From contig JALBUN010000004.1 of NCBI GenBank assembly GCA_025174535.1, forward strand, positions 992,001 through 1,056,000: 64,000 nt of DNA, in the 5' to 3' direction. Origin of the DNA: Cantharellus purpuraceus. Its lineage: Eukaryota > Basidiomycota > Agaricomycetes > Cantharellales > Hydnaceae. This document shows, piece after piece, positions 24,476-35,763 of the stretch (position 1 is the first letter of the stretch; every line of letters begins with the position of its first letter). The notes below the pieces were generated by a model. It was not told the origin of the DNA and did not search any database. It worked only from the letters and a program-made list of their open reading frames with translations. The translations under genes were made by a program, and so were the position numbers.

Positions 24476-25952
24476 TGCCAGAAGATCAGAAGATTGTCAT
24501 CACGCGCGATATAGGACAGCAAGCTCTGTCCATTCTTGATCAGGAGCATGCAGGTGTGAGCGTACTTGTGAGTCACCATATACCGTGATTTTTTCTACTG
24601 ACTGATGACTGTTCCAGCTTCAGACATGGTCCGGGCCAGGTCCAGCAGATCGCGCATGGCTTCTTCGTCATGTGCAAGGCGCAGCTGGTCTACTTGTGAT
24701 GATCACCGATAAGGTCAACCCCTTCTTCGTCTTTAGACTTATGGCACATTGATGTTGTATCCCACAGGTCGATGATGAGTTGCTTGATGCAGGTTTGTGA
24801 AGGCGCCTTTTACTTCTGATGTTCTTACCCTGCCCAGCCGGACCCTCCTTGAAGGTGGTATCCACTATGTCAGTAGGTTACGGTGCGTTACAGACCCCCG
24901 AATGGCCTCCTCACCTCGGCTCACAATATATAGATCACATATCGCTTCCCTCTCTTGCAAAGCGTGGAATTAAATTGGGATATACCCCAGACGTGCTTAC
25001 GGAAGCAGGTTCGCCATGTTTTGAAATACCTAGGAACATCGCTGATAAATTTTGACCTGTGAAATAGTTGCTGATCTATGCGTCATGTTGGCACTTATGG
25101 TTTCACGGAATGCTGGACTTTCATTGAAGGTTGTGCAGGACGGTCAGGTACCTTATTATACGGTTGCATCTGTTGCGTCCATTGACGACTGATAGTGGCC
25201 AAACTATCCATGGGGTCCTTTTGCTTTTTGCGGTCCTCAACTGTCCTTGGCCGCACCCGCCAAGCCTTCACTATCGAACCCATCTTCCAATTCCTCCAAG
25301 CCATCTAAGGTGGTAGGCTTCCTTGGATTTGGGCGCATTGGTCAGGCTACAGCCCGCCGTCTTTCTGCTTTCGGATTGACGCACACCTTGTATTCAAACT
25401 CATCATCTGCGAGCCTTTCGGATGAACCAAAGCCGACCGAGCCTGACTTCATAGCTTCTAATCAATGCTGCGTGTCTATTGCAACTTTAGCGGCCCACAG
25501 TGACATTCTGTTCACGCTTGTCCCGCAAACACCCACGACATATCACATTATATCCACGGAGTTTTTAAAGCTGATGAAACCAACTGCCATCCTTGTGAAC
25601 GCGGGCCGTGGGGGATTAGTAGACAATGAGGCCCTAGCGAGAGCACTCAAGGAAGGCCAAATCTTTGGCGCAGGTCTTGACGTAGTTGAAGGTGAGCCGC
25701 ATATCACGAATGATCATCCACTGCTTCAGGAGCCAAGGTAAGATCACCCGATAACTGTCGTCAAACATCATAGTAAATTGTGTACTACTTCATAGGTGCA
25801 TCGTATTACCCCACATTGGAAGCGCTACCGTGGAGACCCGAGTAGACATGGCATGCCTTGCTGCTCGCAATATTCTTAAGGGCTTGCTGAATGAGCCGAT
25901 GGACGCCAATGTGGATTTAGAGCGGTACATAGGACAAGCCACTAACGTTTAA
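24476..25952 (+). CDS. D-isomer-specific 2-hydroxyacid dehydrogenase (glyoxylate/hydroxypyruvate reductase-like)
   Basis: NAD(P)H-dependent reduction of a 2-oxoacid such as glyoxylate or hydroxypyruvate, probably cytosolic. The start [14 protein letters not shown] leads into [18 protein letters not shown], then STMSVGY and [16 protein letters not shown]. The Rossmann motif is [11 protein letters not shown]. The catalytic Arg lies in NAGRGGLVD, the Glu in DVVEGEP and the His in LPHIGSAT. Introns: about 24570-24617, 24715-24766, 24795-24835, two around 24885-24930 and 25014-25078, about 25146-25195, and 25739-25795. A Ser/Pro/Lys-rich insert of roughly 15 residues ([19 protein letters not shown]) lies just before the Rossmann motif; it could be a real loop or part of an unrecognised intron. 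The 3' end is 138 bases from that of LTN1 (convergent). Confidence 0.85.
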
Positions 25953-26090
25953 ATATAACTGGAAGGTGGGTGACAATAGCAGTGTCTCATGAAATATGCT
26001 TCAATGAATGCGGGGGCATAGTACATGTACCTTAGCACGTACAATAAATATTCTAAGATACAGTGGCAGGAATTGCATGATGACTAGCAA

Positions 26091-29000
26091 TCACATTATA
26101 TCTGATCGACAAAGCGGACAGCTCGAGGAGTGGCTTGTATTGAACCACTGCAGGAGGCACGATCAACCTGTGAGCAGTTACGCTATTCGGGACCAACATA
26201 CCTTATACAAGCAACCTGCATGGAAACGATTTTTGCAAGTCTTGCATGGCTTGGAAGGAAGCGATCTATCCACGACATGTAGTATTCTGAGATTGTGGCA
26301 GCAGACCGTCAGGCGAAGGCCGAAATAGAGCGATTTTAAGCTTACGAGTAACAGATAGCACATTCCACTTGGCCTTCGAAATGAAGGCTCACAGTCCTCT
26401 TGAATAGTGCAAGTCCGTCGACAATACGTCCGTTCTGAGACATTTGCATAAATATTAGCAGATACAACATTAGCCACAAAACACGCACATGAGAGGTCAC
26501 AACCTGTTGAACAGCAAACAACCATCTCCTCCAGACTTTCTCGGGGACGCCAACTCTTCGTATTGGTTTGACATCCACTGCTTTCAATGGATATCCTGTC
26601 GGTAGTTTAATGCCAATCTCCATTTGCTGATCATCTACGGTATACGTTGCAGTAACCTCGTTGACCGCTAATGCCACTTTGACGTTGAAGGTCTCGTCGC
26701 TAAGTGCCTCGTCTCCTGAGGCAATGGCGTCTGTGCGAGATGCCGGTTTGACATGAACGAGTTCCGATGCAATAAGGACGGGAGAGAAGTAGGATGATGT
26801 AAATGCAGCAATAGCTGCAGAAAGCTGCCGATCTTTCAGGTCTTCCCACCAGGTCCTGACCAAAGAGGGTACAGTCAGGAGTGCACGATGGTAAACATGC
26901 GCTGCGAGCAATCGCAAACTTGGAGGAGCATCTGCTTCGTAGACTGTTGGAACGGTCAACCAAACGGTTTGCTTCGTGCTTAGAAAGTACGGAGCGTACA
27001 TGGAAGCCAGTACTCATCTACGACCCATGGATCCAACTTGAACGACCCTCCACTGCCTCCTACGCCTAGTATCTCGAATATATTAGGTAGAAAGTAGTCT
27101 CCGATTAGATTTAGACTCCTTAAATGATCGACATATGCGGTCTTTACCCTCAATGACTACAAATCATATCTCAATGGCCATTGAAGAGCATCGCAGAATA
27201 TAAGAGCTTACAGCATCGACGAATAGGTCGAAGATAGTCATCCAACACAGGAGATAGGCCAGAGGATCTTGACCACCAGTATCCATACCGTCAACCTGCA
27301 CATTATTTTGAAGTAGAGCCACGAGCTCGTGGGGTAGGTCAATAGCGGTCGTGTTTTCAGAATCAACACTAGCTTCGACGACAAGGTGTTCGGTTCTCGT
27401 GGCTGCGGCCTGTTGTAGCATCTGATAGGCCATTTTCTGATTATCAATGGAAGAATCGTTTAAAAGATGGCACATCTGTTGAGATCGAATAAACGCATGT
27501 CAGACGAACCCGATAAGTATGGCTTACAGTTGCTAATGTATTCGCATCCATGAGAGACCCAGGCAATTCTTGCACAACTAATAACGCTTGCTTCCGGCAC
27601 AACGCTCGAGGTACCGACAGCGACGTCCCATCTAAGGGTCCAGGTCAACACAACACATACCTCATGAGATGGGGGGAGAACTAACCTGATTTGACAGCCA
27701 AAAGATCCCGAACCATCACGAGGATTGGTCTCGAGCGCTCGTTCCACAATTCCCTGAGATACTTGTTGGAAAATGCCAAGTCTCGAATGCTTTTCAAGAG
27801 GCGCAGACTCCTGAACAATGTGACAAGGGTGCTAGCATCGTTAAATGATGAGTCCTGCAATTGTAGTCAGGCGTCGAAAGCGAACACATCCGCAGTTGAA
27901 CAAACACACCTCGAGGTTGCTCTCGATGAGGTCCATAATGAAGTCCCAATGTGCACCTTGTACATTTTGCAAGATAGGCACAAGATTGAACAGTACGAGA
28001 GTAATCTGGCTTTCCACCATCCCGTCCAGATCTTCGTCCGAGCCCATCCAAGCTTGTATGGCTTGTACCAGATAGACTGCTCTTTGTTGTGGCATAAAAA
28101 TCACGTCTGATTCGGGGTTAGGAGCTGCTGCTGATAGACAACGCAAGAGTCGAAGGCCAGTGGTGTTTGCCTTGGCTGGGGGAATGCCAGACAGTTTGCT
28201 TGCAAGCTCATTGCGGTATCGATCCAGCTTCGGAGGTTCCGGAGCAAATTCGGTGACTGAAAAGGATATGGCCAAAGAAGTTTGTAACGCTGTCTGTGAT
28301 TCAGATACGTCGTGCCTGGATTTGTTGAACGAAGAGACATACCTTGCCCCTCAATGCTACGAGCTAACTCTATCCACCGGTCAGCATCTTCTTTGGTTGC
28401 ATTACGCAACACATGCTGCAACACTGTACGAAGGACAAATGACTCCCGGACAGTGTCGTCAAACCTTGACCGCTCGAACACGAGGCACACAAACTCGCCA
28501 ACGGAATTCAACTTGTGAACCAGCGCCTTTCCTAATAACTTGTCCACAACGTCCTGATGCCATGAACCTTCTCCAGTAGTCGTAAGCAAAAGAGTCGCAA
28601 CCTGCTGCGTCAGGCGTATTATGTCTTTCAACTCAGACATTGCCGTTCCTTGTCCTCGAAAAGCAGGGCTGTCCGCGCCTGGAACCTGCAATACTTCGTT
28701 TGCAAACAATGCCAATGTCAACACGTGCTGTAATGTCCACAAGTTCTCCCGTGCAATGTAACGGTCTGTCGTGAGGATATGCAGTAACGCGGCTACACCA
28801 CGTGCATAAGGCGAGAACCCTGATCTATCGAAACTCCTGTTCCATCGTACTTTTCGAATAGAAGCACTCGTGGTAAGAGGCGGTGCAAGAGGTTCGATTA
28901 TGACGAGGGAAACATCGATAGGTTCAATTGAGGTAGAGGAGAGCATAGCGTTGAACTCAGACAACGTCGGGATCACATCCACTAGTGGTAGTATATCCAA

Positions 29001-32000
29001 GTCGACATAAGAAAGAGCTTGCAATATAGCAACAGGTCTGAAATCATATTAAGCATGAATGATGATGGTGATAAGGTCACGTACCGAGGACGAACGTTTG
29101 TGTCCGTAAGGAGATTCTTCAGAAGTCGCTTAACCTCATGGGTAACAGTTGCACGGGCTTGATCTCCGGAACGCCCATTCCAGCTGTCCCAGAGTTGCTG
29201 TGCCAAGTCTGCAACCTCTTTCTCTTCCTCGTAGATAAAACAGTGTGGCATAACAAATGCCAATACAAAAATGTGAGGTAGAATGTCCACTAGGTCGATC
29301 TCTGTGTGACAGCCAGAGGGTACATCCTGCAACAGAGACAGGAGTAGATCCATAGAGATTCGAAGGATTTGGAGGGATGCAGAAGTGTCTCGAATGGTGG
29401 GAGGGATATTACGACCTGTTGTAGAGACTATGCTCGACATCAAATCTCGCGCGGTGGAAGCATCAATAAATGGGTCTGTTGGAGGAGAAGGTAAATAATA
29501 ATATGACTGTTCCTACTGTCATTCCTACCCGAAGTTTTCATGAGATTTACAATTAGACTCGATGCCATGGAATTGCCATTTAACGCCTCGTTCAGCAGCT
29601 GCTCTGTCAGTCCTTGCAACTCCGTCCCTGAAGGTTTGGCCCATGCTACGAGATTGGCTTGATCAACGGCAGCAAGCAACGTGCGGAAGATACCCATTTT
29701 TTTCTCCAGGTCGAGACTTGAGGATGAAGCAAGTGTGGAGAGAAGGAGATGCCATATCGCGAGCCGGCGCACAGGACCAGCTCGGTGCTTGAGATAGGCA
29801 AGGACTAGAGACGGCTGAGATATGAGTGTCGGCATTTCTGTAGTCAAAAAGTCGTCGAGGAGCTGCGAAGATCAAAAAGGGAGATGAAGTTTTGAGAATT
29901 GCACTACTATGTACGACCTCCTCACCTGGATAAAGCCTTCATCAAGACCCAACATACTTCCAAACCACCCCAACAGCATCTCCACAGTTCTCCCATCATT
30001 TGTCAACGCTTCTCCATCATCAACTTCGCTGGTTCCATTCTGAAGCTGACACCGCTTCAAGACTTCCTCTGCAATTCCAGAAACGAGCCTTTCCAGTTCG
30101 TGTTTAGACACCTCCGACCGCAGATGTTGGTACAAAGCCGCGAGGAATGATAAAGCATACTGTATCCGGCGTTCATCGCCAGAGTCAGAGATTGTGGTCC
30201 TTGAGTATTTGGATATGTGCATCCAAGCTTCATCGATCAGATCTAACAAAGTATACAGAATCAGATACTCCTCCAAACATTCTGTCAATTGGCAGACTTA
30301 CATGGCGCAAAACTCCTCATCTTCTCAAAAATCACGGAAATTCTCGCACCGGCTGTATTTCCATCTATGCGCAACGCAGCTCCGAGTTCCTCGACTAACT
30401 TTCCAAATTGTGCACTGACAAGCGCACGAGCAGTTTCCTCCGGCGACTCTTCACTTGATGGAGGGTCGCTCGTTGGATGATTGTGTCCCCCTTCTCCAGT
30501 GGTGACAGTTCGGGATAGGTGGGAGCCCTTTATGAGCTTACCAATAATCCAAACAAGGCACTCCCCCCAAGCTCCCAAGAATGCTTCTGTGTTTCTAGTA
30601 CGCTCAGATGAGAGTGCACTTAGTGCCCCACCATCGATTGCCGACCACAGTGCATCAAAGAATACTGAGAGTGAAGGAAGCGTTGGGCTCATGATCTAAG
30701 CCCAGCGGGAATCGGAATTTTGTACAGCTGAAACTGGAAATAGATTACGAACCTGTCCAGGTATAGTGGATAGTATGACAAGAATGGTGGGGTAGCCCTG
30801 GATTGGAGAGCCATTACATCCTAGACCAAGAAAAGCCAAAAATTCGGCGTAAACTGCAGAGCTGGACTTGTTTTGGTCTGTATGGGAATGGGGTGTGGGC
30901 AAACTCTGGTCCGTTCCCATTGGAGAGTCATGTGTACTATCGCTCCCAAATTCGTGTGACTTTGCTGATAGAGCTGAACTTTCATATTCACGATTTGCCA
31001 TCCAAGTGTTATTGATTTCTACGGGGTGAACAGTGAGAAGATTCAAGGGTGAGCTTACAGCATTACTTACTTGTCAAGAATATCAACAAGGGCTCCCACA
31101 TGCATGACCTGACGACTGAGTCTGGCTCCACAAAGGCAGAGCGAAGGATGGCTGACGATATTAGTCCTAATGGTGTGTGGTCTCTGAAACCTGGATCCTT
31201 GTGGCTAGTCCATGCTTTCCATCTCTCATCACTCGATTTTGAACCCTGACTTCCTACTAAAGCGTGCACGATGCCCCACGCCGCACGACGCACAATCGTC
31301 TGTCCGAAACCAAATCCCTGAGTAGCGCTAGAGGGTGAAATAAAAAGAGCTCCTGTTTCTCCAGTGTCCGGATGCAATCGAGCGGACTGGTGAAAGGGTG
31401 GGCAGGAACTATGATGTAAAACCGTCCAAAATAGAGACGATGAAAGAAGGGAGTGTAGCGGTGCAACAAGCGTTTCTGTCGGCATACACTTATCTTTCCA
31501 GATGATCTCAGCACACTAGATCTTCAGATCATCAGCAAAGCGTACCAAAAACCCAAGTCAGTGCACCCATTGCAGCTACTCTTAGTCGGGCATTCCTGTC
31601 TTCGACTGACTCCGGATCATCTTCTGCCCTCGAAGTTACGGACGATGACTCCTCTCCCCTCAATTCTCTACGGATGATGGAACCAGGTGGGGCCCCACTG
31701 GCTGTATGGCCACCATGACGAGGTGTGCCAACGTGACTCGAAGCGGCAGAGTCGCCCGAGACAGCTGATGCAGATGGATTTAAAGCTGAGAAGGTCGAAG
31801 CAGGGTCCAGGACTGTCGTAATGAGGAATGGTAAAATATATCGTGTGAGCATGAAGTCGTCCAAGACAAACCGAGACGCCTCATCGTGTTCAGAGTCATG
31901 ATCGTCCGGATCGCTTTGTCTGACGATCACGGCATTATTCCAGCTTTTCGTGCCGCGCGCAGCCACCCCACGGTCGATGTCCCATGCACTGAGACACCAT

Positions 32001-32625
32001 GTGCCCAAAATTTGAGATACCTGCGCTTCTGACCCGATTTCACGGAGAAATGTGAAGACACTGGCTCGCACGTCTGATATATCCATCAACAGAGAGTGTA
32101 AGGATGCTGCAAAATGCCTTATCCGTCGAGATGAGTGGATACATAACGCGGGATACCGGTGCAGCTGCATGGAAGTTTATTGAATTAGCAAGACTTGACT
32201 AGCGAGAAACAACTAACCCAGATGGGGAGCATAACTACTAGCACTTCAAAATTTCCAGCGCCCTCACCGACATCTCTCTCGTCTTCTTTTGCCTTACGAA
32301 TCCATGCTTCCAGTTCGTCTAAGGCTCTACCTTTGGTAACTGCATCTTTTTTTGCCAGCCTCCGTAATATGACGACAAGGTCAGCCGGTAGAAGAGACCC
32401 AAGGCTATCAAGAGGGTCTGCCTGTGGTGGTGGCGGCTTCATTTTTGAAGGAGGAATGTAGGACTTTTTGGGAGGTGGCGCAAGCCCTTTCTTGATTTCT
32501 TTCTTGGACGGCTTGGACTTGGTGTTCTGCGAGACATTGTTGGGGCCATTGGGAGGGTCACCAGCCTTTCTGGCATGCTTTTTACGAGTCGCCGACGAGG
32601 CAGAGGATTTCGATGCCTTAGGCAT
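26091..32625 (-). CDS. LTN1: Listerin, E3 ubiquitin ligase of ribosome-associated quality control
   Basis: Ubiquitinates nascent chains stalled on 60S subunits. The N-terminus MPKASKSSASSATRKKHARK is followed by a Lys/Pro-rich stretch and the conserved LLPADLVVILRRLAKKDAVTK and ALDELEAWI. The long middle is HEAT-repeat-like helical sequence divided by about 17 short introns. The C-terminus carries the RWD-like region and the RING: VECAICYS, then LPSKPCKTCKNRFHAGCLYK and WFNTSHSSSCPLCRSDIM, giving all the Cys/His ligands, with stop at 26091-26093. The ATG at 32625 is the first in frame. Length (roughly 1,750 residues) matches fungal Ltn1. The exon list was not joined base by base in the middle. 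Confidence 0.9.
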
Positions 32626-32775
32626 CGGCAGCGACAAATCACAGGGCAGAGATCAAATCAAATCTTTGTAATTGTAATTGTTCACGCAATATGACGTCAG
32701 CAAGCGTGGTCAAGTCCATGGTTGAAACAGAACATAGATCTCTTTCAAAACACTATAGACAGCCTGTTTCGTTGC

Positions 32776-33593
32776 TTAATTCCACTCAGTCGATGCATGC
32801 TGAATTAGCACCATGACAGACCACTGCCATTCAACAACCAGTTCCGAAGGTTCCACGGATTGCGGTTCTGTCTGTAGCACGAACCGTTTGAATGCCTGGT
32901 AACATTGCAGAATTTTCCATCGATTTTCGAGAAGTCGCATTCCGTCGCTTGGTTTTTCCAAAGATCGGGTGTATGACGTTGAGCCACTGGACAGTGGGCG
33001 GGATATTTTCCCAGTCGCACTTCGCGGCCCAACTCACTTGTCACAGGAATCTTGTAGAAGGCTGGGAAAGACCCTAACATCAGGATTCCAGGAATGAGCT
33101 GCATTTCCAATGGGTGCTCTATCAATTCTCTCCCCCTCCTGCAATTATTTATTTGAAACGCAGCTATTGCGTTTGAGATGAGTTGTGCTTCAGCATCGAC
33201 GCGATCGCGGCGTCCGTCATTCTCTTGTGTGACGAGAAGGACACACGAGTTATGTCTTGGCCGGCATGTGCTCGCCACACGTAAATAACCAGAGGTACTT
33301 GGGCATGCAGATAACCGTATCGTCAAGTTCATATCCCAGCACATGCAGAAGATTGGCTGCGAAGCGGTCCACTGCACATTCATCTCCATATTCGAGACTC
33401 GGGGGGCTCCTATCATCTATTAATGCCAAAGGGACTGGGTCAAGGTCTCCGTGACCCATTTGCCCCTGGGATGTATGCGGCGTTGGAAGAGGTTCTCTGA
33501 AGAATTCCTCTTCGCTTATCTCCTGAACCTGATGTTGAATGCCACTAGCTCATACGTTATCCAGTCCGAGTTGGGAAGCCGAATGTGGTTCAT
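32776..33593 (-). pseudogene. Decayed copy of a basidiomycete hypothetical-protein family
   Basis: The protein can be followed only by changing frame repeatedly. It opens MNHIRLPNSDWITYELVAFN (33593), shifts to QEISEEEFFREPLPTP, continues to LFTCGEHMPAKT and a stop near 33257, shifts to SCVLLVTQEND and AQLISNAIAAFQ, keeps GILMLGSFPAFYKIPVT, shifts near KYP to PTVQWLNVIHPIFG, and shifts again to SDGMRLLENRWKILQCYQAFKRFV. I recognise this order (LPxxWxxELLAYN, IAAFQxNN, PGIxMxGTxPxFYKI, EGMxPLDNRR) as a family of unknown function often found in many copies in Agaricomycetes. At least four frame breaks in 800 bases argue against introns. No product is expected. Confidence 0.65.
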
Positions 33594-34270
33594 GAAGGTG
33601 ATAACTAGTCACAGGGGTAGTGGTTAGTGGTTAAGTGCAAAAGAGCTCTGCTATGACCCCCTGAGTGCTCTTCAGACATGTGTTTGGTCCCGGTCATCTG
33701 AAGGGAGGCTCAATCGTCAGTGCAAACTTTCAGATTCTGTCAATAACACGCCATTAAAGTACATATCGAAGGTCCAAACCTCTATCAAGACTCCTTCTGA
33801 CTCGTCAGTGAGTTATGTCCTTAACCCAGCTTAAAGCCTGCCGGCATCGAGGTAATGGTGCGAAGGGGGCATCAGACCATAGTGCGTGCACCGAGGAGGA
33901 ACAGTGCCAAAATGGATGAGGCCGCAAACCCATGACAATGTGTGGAAAGTTTGGTTGTCGTCAAACCTTTTATTTCCTTAACAGGAACAATACCATAGTA
34001 CTCATCCAGTTGAAAGCGATGCGCGAGTCCTCCTCTCAGTACATCTACATTTTTCGAATGACGAAGAGGGATAATTGTCGAACATTGCTTCTGTAAACAG
34101 ACTCAGACACCCATGCTTTGTCGCATGCATATGTTGTCGTCATATAAAATAACACATTCGCAAGCAGAGACAGAGATGCTGGCTGCCAGTGACATAAGAT
34201 GTAGAAAAAAGAAAACATTAGTACATATGTCACGTGTCAGTAAGCTGTGACGCGTCATAGTCTTCCTTCC
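33594..34270. other. Intergenic region upstream of LIN1
   Basis: About 680 bases between the decayed pseudogene and LIN1. It should hold the LIN1 promoter. Only short unrelated open frames are present. Confidence 0.5.
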
Positions 34271-35551
34271 ATGGCACCGAAGTCCGGTCAAAAGCGAACA
34301 GCGGCCAACGAGCCAACGAGTTCTGTCGCGACCGGTGGCCCCAAGGCTAAGCGCACTCGTTTCGCCTCCCCGGTCTCAGAACCCGCCAACTTTGAGGAGC
34401 AAGTTGACGCTACGCTCGAGAACCCATCTGCTGCCAGGAAAGGGCGCGTCAGAACTGAAGGTTACGACTCTGACTCTAGTGATGATGGAGAGGGCGTTGT
34501 CGAGTCACGCAAGAAGTCAGCGAAGAAGGATGAAGATGAAGATGAAGACATGTTTGCCATGGGAGACAAGAGCGATACCGAGGAGAAAGGAGCGGGTAAA
34601 AAGAAGGACAAGGAGTTTCTAAAACTAGGAGACATTGAGGGGCAGGTATTTGCAGATGAAAAGCCGGCCCGTGGGTCAGACGATGAGATCTCCAGCGAAG
34701 AAGATGAGCCAGAGGACGAAGATGACGAACAACGACGGAAGAAGGCCGGAATGGGCTATGAGCTTAGCAGCTTCAATATGCGTGAGGAGATGGAAGAGGG
34801 CAAGTTTGACGCCGACGGTACATTTCTACGGACATTTGACCCGCACGGCGTGCATGATCGTTGGATGGAGGGGTTAGATGAGCGTGAGATCAAGAAGGCT
34901 AGGCGGAATAAGAAGATGCGTGAACGCGAGGAACGGGAAAGGGTCAAAAAGGAGGAAGATGAAGCAGTGGGAAAGGAGGATGCGGAGCGAGAACTTGTAG
35001 GCTATCTTCACAAAGGGGAAACCGTCCTAGAGGCCCTGCAACGTCTCGGCGTGGCTGCAAAGAAGAATAAAAATAAACAGTGCGTCACTTTACTACCCAT
35101 GACCCGTCCCCTTAGTGAAATGTCATACAGTTCATCCACAAAGAAATCGGCGCAAGCGATGGAGATCGACCAAACGCGTCTTTCAACAACCAGCACGTCG
35201 TCCGTACAAGATTGCATCACACGTATTACAGATCTCGCGTCCATCCTCATGTCGCTTGGTAATACGGACATCTATTCGTCGCAGTACGAACAACTCCTAC
35301 GTTCTGTTCGCGCAGCAGCAGTCGTGACCCCAGACTGGGTCCCGCCAAGCCAAAACATGCAGTACGAATTTCGTTGGGTTTCACCCAATCAGGATGAGAA
35401 TGATGATCAGGGACAAGTATATGGTCCATATCATCCTGAAGAGATGCTCTCATGGCACGAGGCAAAATACTTTGGTGATGACGGCGAGAAGGTGCGGATT
35501 AGGAAGCTCGGAGAAAACGGCTGGCACGAATGGGACGAGCTCATGTTTTGA
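34271..35551 (+). CDS. LIN1: U5 snRNP protein with GYF domain (CD2BP2 / Lin1 homolog)
   Basis: Assembly factor of the U5 and tri-snRNP, nuclear. Starting at MAPKSGQKRTAANEP (34271), the protein has a basic N-terminus with KAKRTRFASP, long acidic Ser/Asp/Glu stretches, the conserved GYELSSFNMREEMEEGKFD and GTFLRTFDPHGVHDRWMEG, and a charged helix. The C-terminal GYF domain reads YEFRW, then VYGPYHPEEMLSWHEAKYF and NGWHEWDELMF. The gene is open without introns (426 residues), but bases 35080-35130 look like a 51-nt in-frame intron with GTGCGT and TACAG ends; removing it joins KNKNK directly to HSSTKKSA and leaves 409 residues. Identification is firm; use of that intron is undecided. Confidence 0.88.
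   Translation: MAPKSGQKRTAANEPTSSVATGGPKAKRTRFASPVSEPANFEEQVDATLENPSAARKGRVRTEGYDSDSSDDGEGVVESRKKSAKKDEDEDEDMFAMGDKSDTEEKGAGKKKDKEFLKLGDIEGQVFADEKPARGSDDEISSEEDEPEDEDDEQRRKKAGMGYELSSFNMREEMEEGKFDADGTFLRTFDPHGVHDRWMEGLDEREIKKARRNKKMREREERERVKKEEDEAVGKEDAERELVGYLHKGETVLEALQRLGVAAKKNKNKQCVTLLPMTRPLSEMSYSSSTKKSAQAMEIDQTRLSTTSTSSVQDCITRITDLASILMSLGNTDIYSSQYEQLLRSVRAAAVVTPDWVPPSQNMQYEFRWVSPNQDENDDQGQVYGPYHPEEMLSWHEAKYFGDDGEKVRIRKLGENGWHEWDELMF
35080..35130 (+). other. Possible stop-free 51-nt intron in LIN1
   Basis: Starts GTGCGT and ends ATACAG, with length a multiple of three and no stop in frame, so retention would insert 17 residues. The encoded segment (CVTLLPMTRPLSEMSY) is hydrophobic and unlike the surrounding charged sequence, which favours an intron. 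Confidence 0.55.
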
Positions 35552-35763
35552 TTACATTTGAACCGCTTTGTGAGTGGTATCTTCTCTATGATGTTGATGT
35601 ACTCACGCGACTCCAAGTTTAGTTGTGGTCAAGAGTGTATGATTAGGTGTATCTGTAATGTCAGACGCAGTCTGGGGCTTTGCAGGCTCGAGCCCAAAAT
35701 TACAATACAACAGGGAACAAAACCTGCAATAGAAGATACAAGTGTGATGCGTCATGGCAGCTA

